DNA of 5,225 nt. Origin: Spirochaetales bacterium (GTDB lineage: Bacteria; Spirochaetota; Spirochaetia; SZUA-6; DRHE01). Position numbers and translations under genes: made by a program. The notes beneath the pieces are model-generated. The model had not been told where the DNA came from, searched no databases, and saw nothing but the letters and a program-made list of their open reading frames with translations. Position 1 is the first letter of the stretch, and every line of letters starts with the position of its first letter. The DNA lies in NCBI GenBank assembly GCA_016930895.1, contig JAFGFV010000230.1:1-5225 (forward strand), given 5' to 3'. Shown here in pieces: positions 4,937 through 5,225 of this stretch.

Positions 4937-5225
4937 CTACCCTTGGCCGGGAGGCGTTGCACCCTCCCCAAGCATTCTCCGCAACCTGCGCCGTCCCCGC
5001 AGCAGCCGCGACTTGATGTTCACCTGGCCAAGCTCCAGGACCTCCGCGATCTCCGCGATGCTCAACTGCTCGAAGTAGTGCAGGATCATGGGCTCCCGCA
5101 GCGTCCGCGGCAGCGAGGCCAGGGCCAGCCGGACAGCCTCCGCGCTCTGGCCCTTCTCGAAGATCTCCTGCGGGTCGGGGGCCTGCCCCGCACCCGTCAG
5201 GGATTCGCAGACCCGGCGGCGGGCT
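4937..5225 (-). CDS. ECF-type RNA polymerase sigma factor, C-terminal 95 residues (partial)
   Basis: The frame is open from the right edge of the window to the TAG at 4937-4939. The visible residues 1-35 are a linker. Residues 36-85 are sigma region 4, the -35-binding helix-turn-helix: LASLPRTLREPMILHYF, then LSIAEIAEVLELGQVNIKSR and LLRGRRRLRRML, the usual pattern of sigma-70 region 4 in ECF factors (compare the common YEEIAEVLGIS..TVKSRL). Region 2, which binds the -10 box, and the start codon lie beyond position 5225. The gene is followed 41 bases later by a zinc-finger anti-sigma factor, which is the standard arrangement for such pairs and supports the ECF assignment. Its own promoter, probably autoregulated, would be outside the window. 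The C-terminal tail GEGATPPGQG is short and low in complexity. Confidence 0.93.
   Translation of the reverse strand, partial: ARRRVCESLTGAGQAPDPQEIFEKGQSAEAVRLALASLPRTLREPMILHYFEQLSIAEIAEVLELGQVNIKSRLLRGRRRLRRMLGEGATPPGQG

Overview
The window (5225 bases) holds two unrelated modules that meet near position 2690. It contains seven protein genes, two of them cut by the window edges. I see no RNA genes, insertion sequences or CRISPR arrays. The organism is a bacterium, probably diderm: it has a TRAP-type periplasmic binding protein, an ECF-type sigma factor and a zinc-finger membrane anti-sigma factor. It is GC-rich and I cannot name the taxon. The DctP leader ending in FAGGQ resembles binding-protein leaders I associate with spirochaetes, but that is a weak hint.

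Left module (1-2681), carboxylate or ureide uptake and catabolism. A minus-strand series reads small cupin (1399-1800), then DctP-type TRAP substrate-binding protein (309-1319), then a ureidoglycolate-lyase-family enzyme whose C-terminal part lies off the left edge (1-233). A GntR/FCD regulator (1953-2681) is divergent from the cupin. The 152-base gap between them (1801-1952) holds a good minus-strand promoter (TTGACA, 17, TAGAAA), a GT-NNN-AC palindrome just downstream of its predicted start, and inverted copies of TAGGATGT near the predicted starts of both genes. The simplest reading is a ligand-released repressor that controls itself and an uptake/catabolic operon. The ligand is unknown. 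A strong hairpin lies between dctP and the lyase gene.

Right module (2741-5225), much higher GC. A minus-strand three-gene cluster reads ECF sigma factor (4937-5225, C-terminal region 4 only), then a membrane anti-sigma factor carrying an external AMPK1/CBM48-like glycan-binding fold (4248-4895), then a secreted helical protein with a lysine-aspartate tail (3415-4236). This looks like an envelope signalling unit in which the carbohydrate-binding-like domain may be the sensor. Downstream on the same strand is a YjlB-type cupin (2741-3262) with its own apparent promoter, placed so that transcription would begin at the ATG (a leaderless message). The 152-base gap before it (3263-3414) also holds two near-perfect dyads.

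No gene-free stretch exceeds 300 bases. The 59 bases between the convergent regulator and YjlB-like genes (2682-2740) show nothing I can call.
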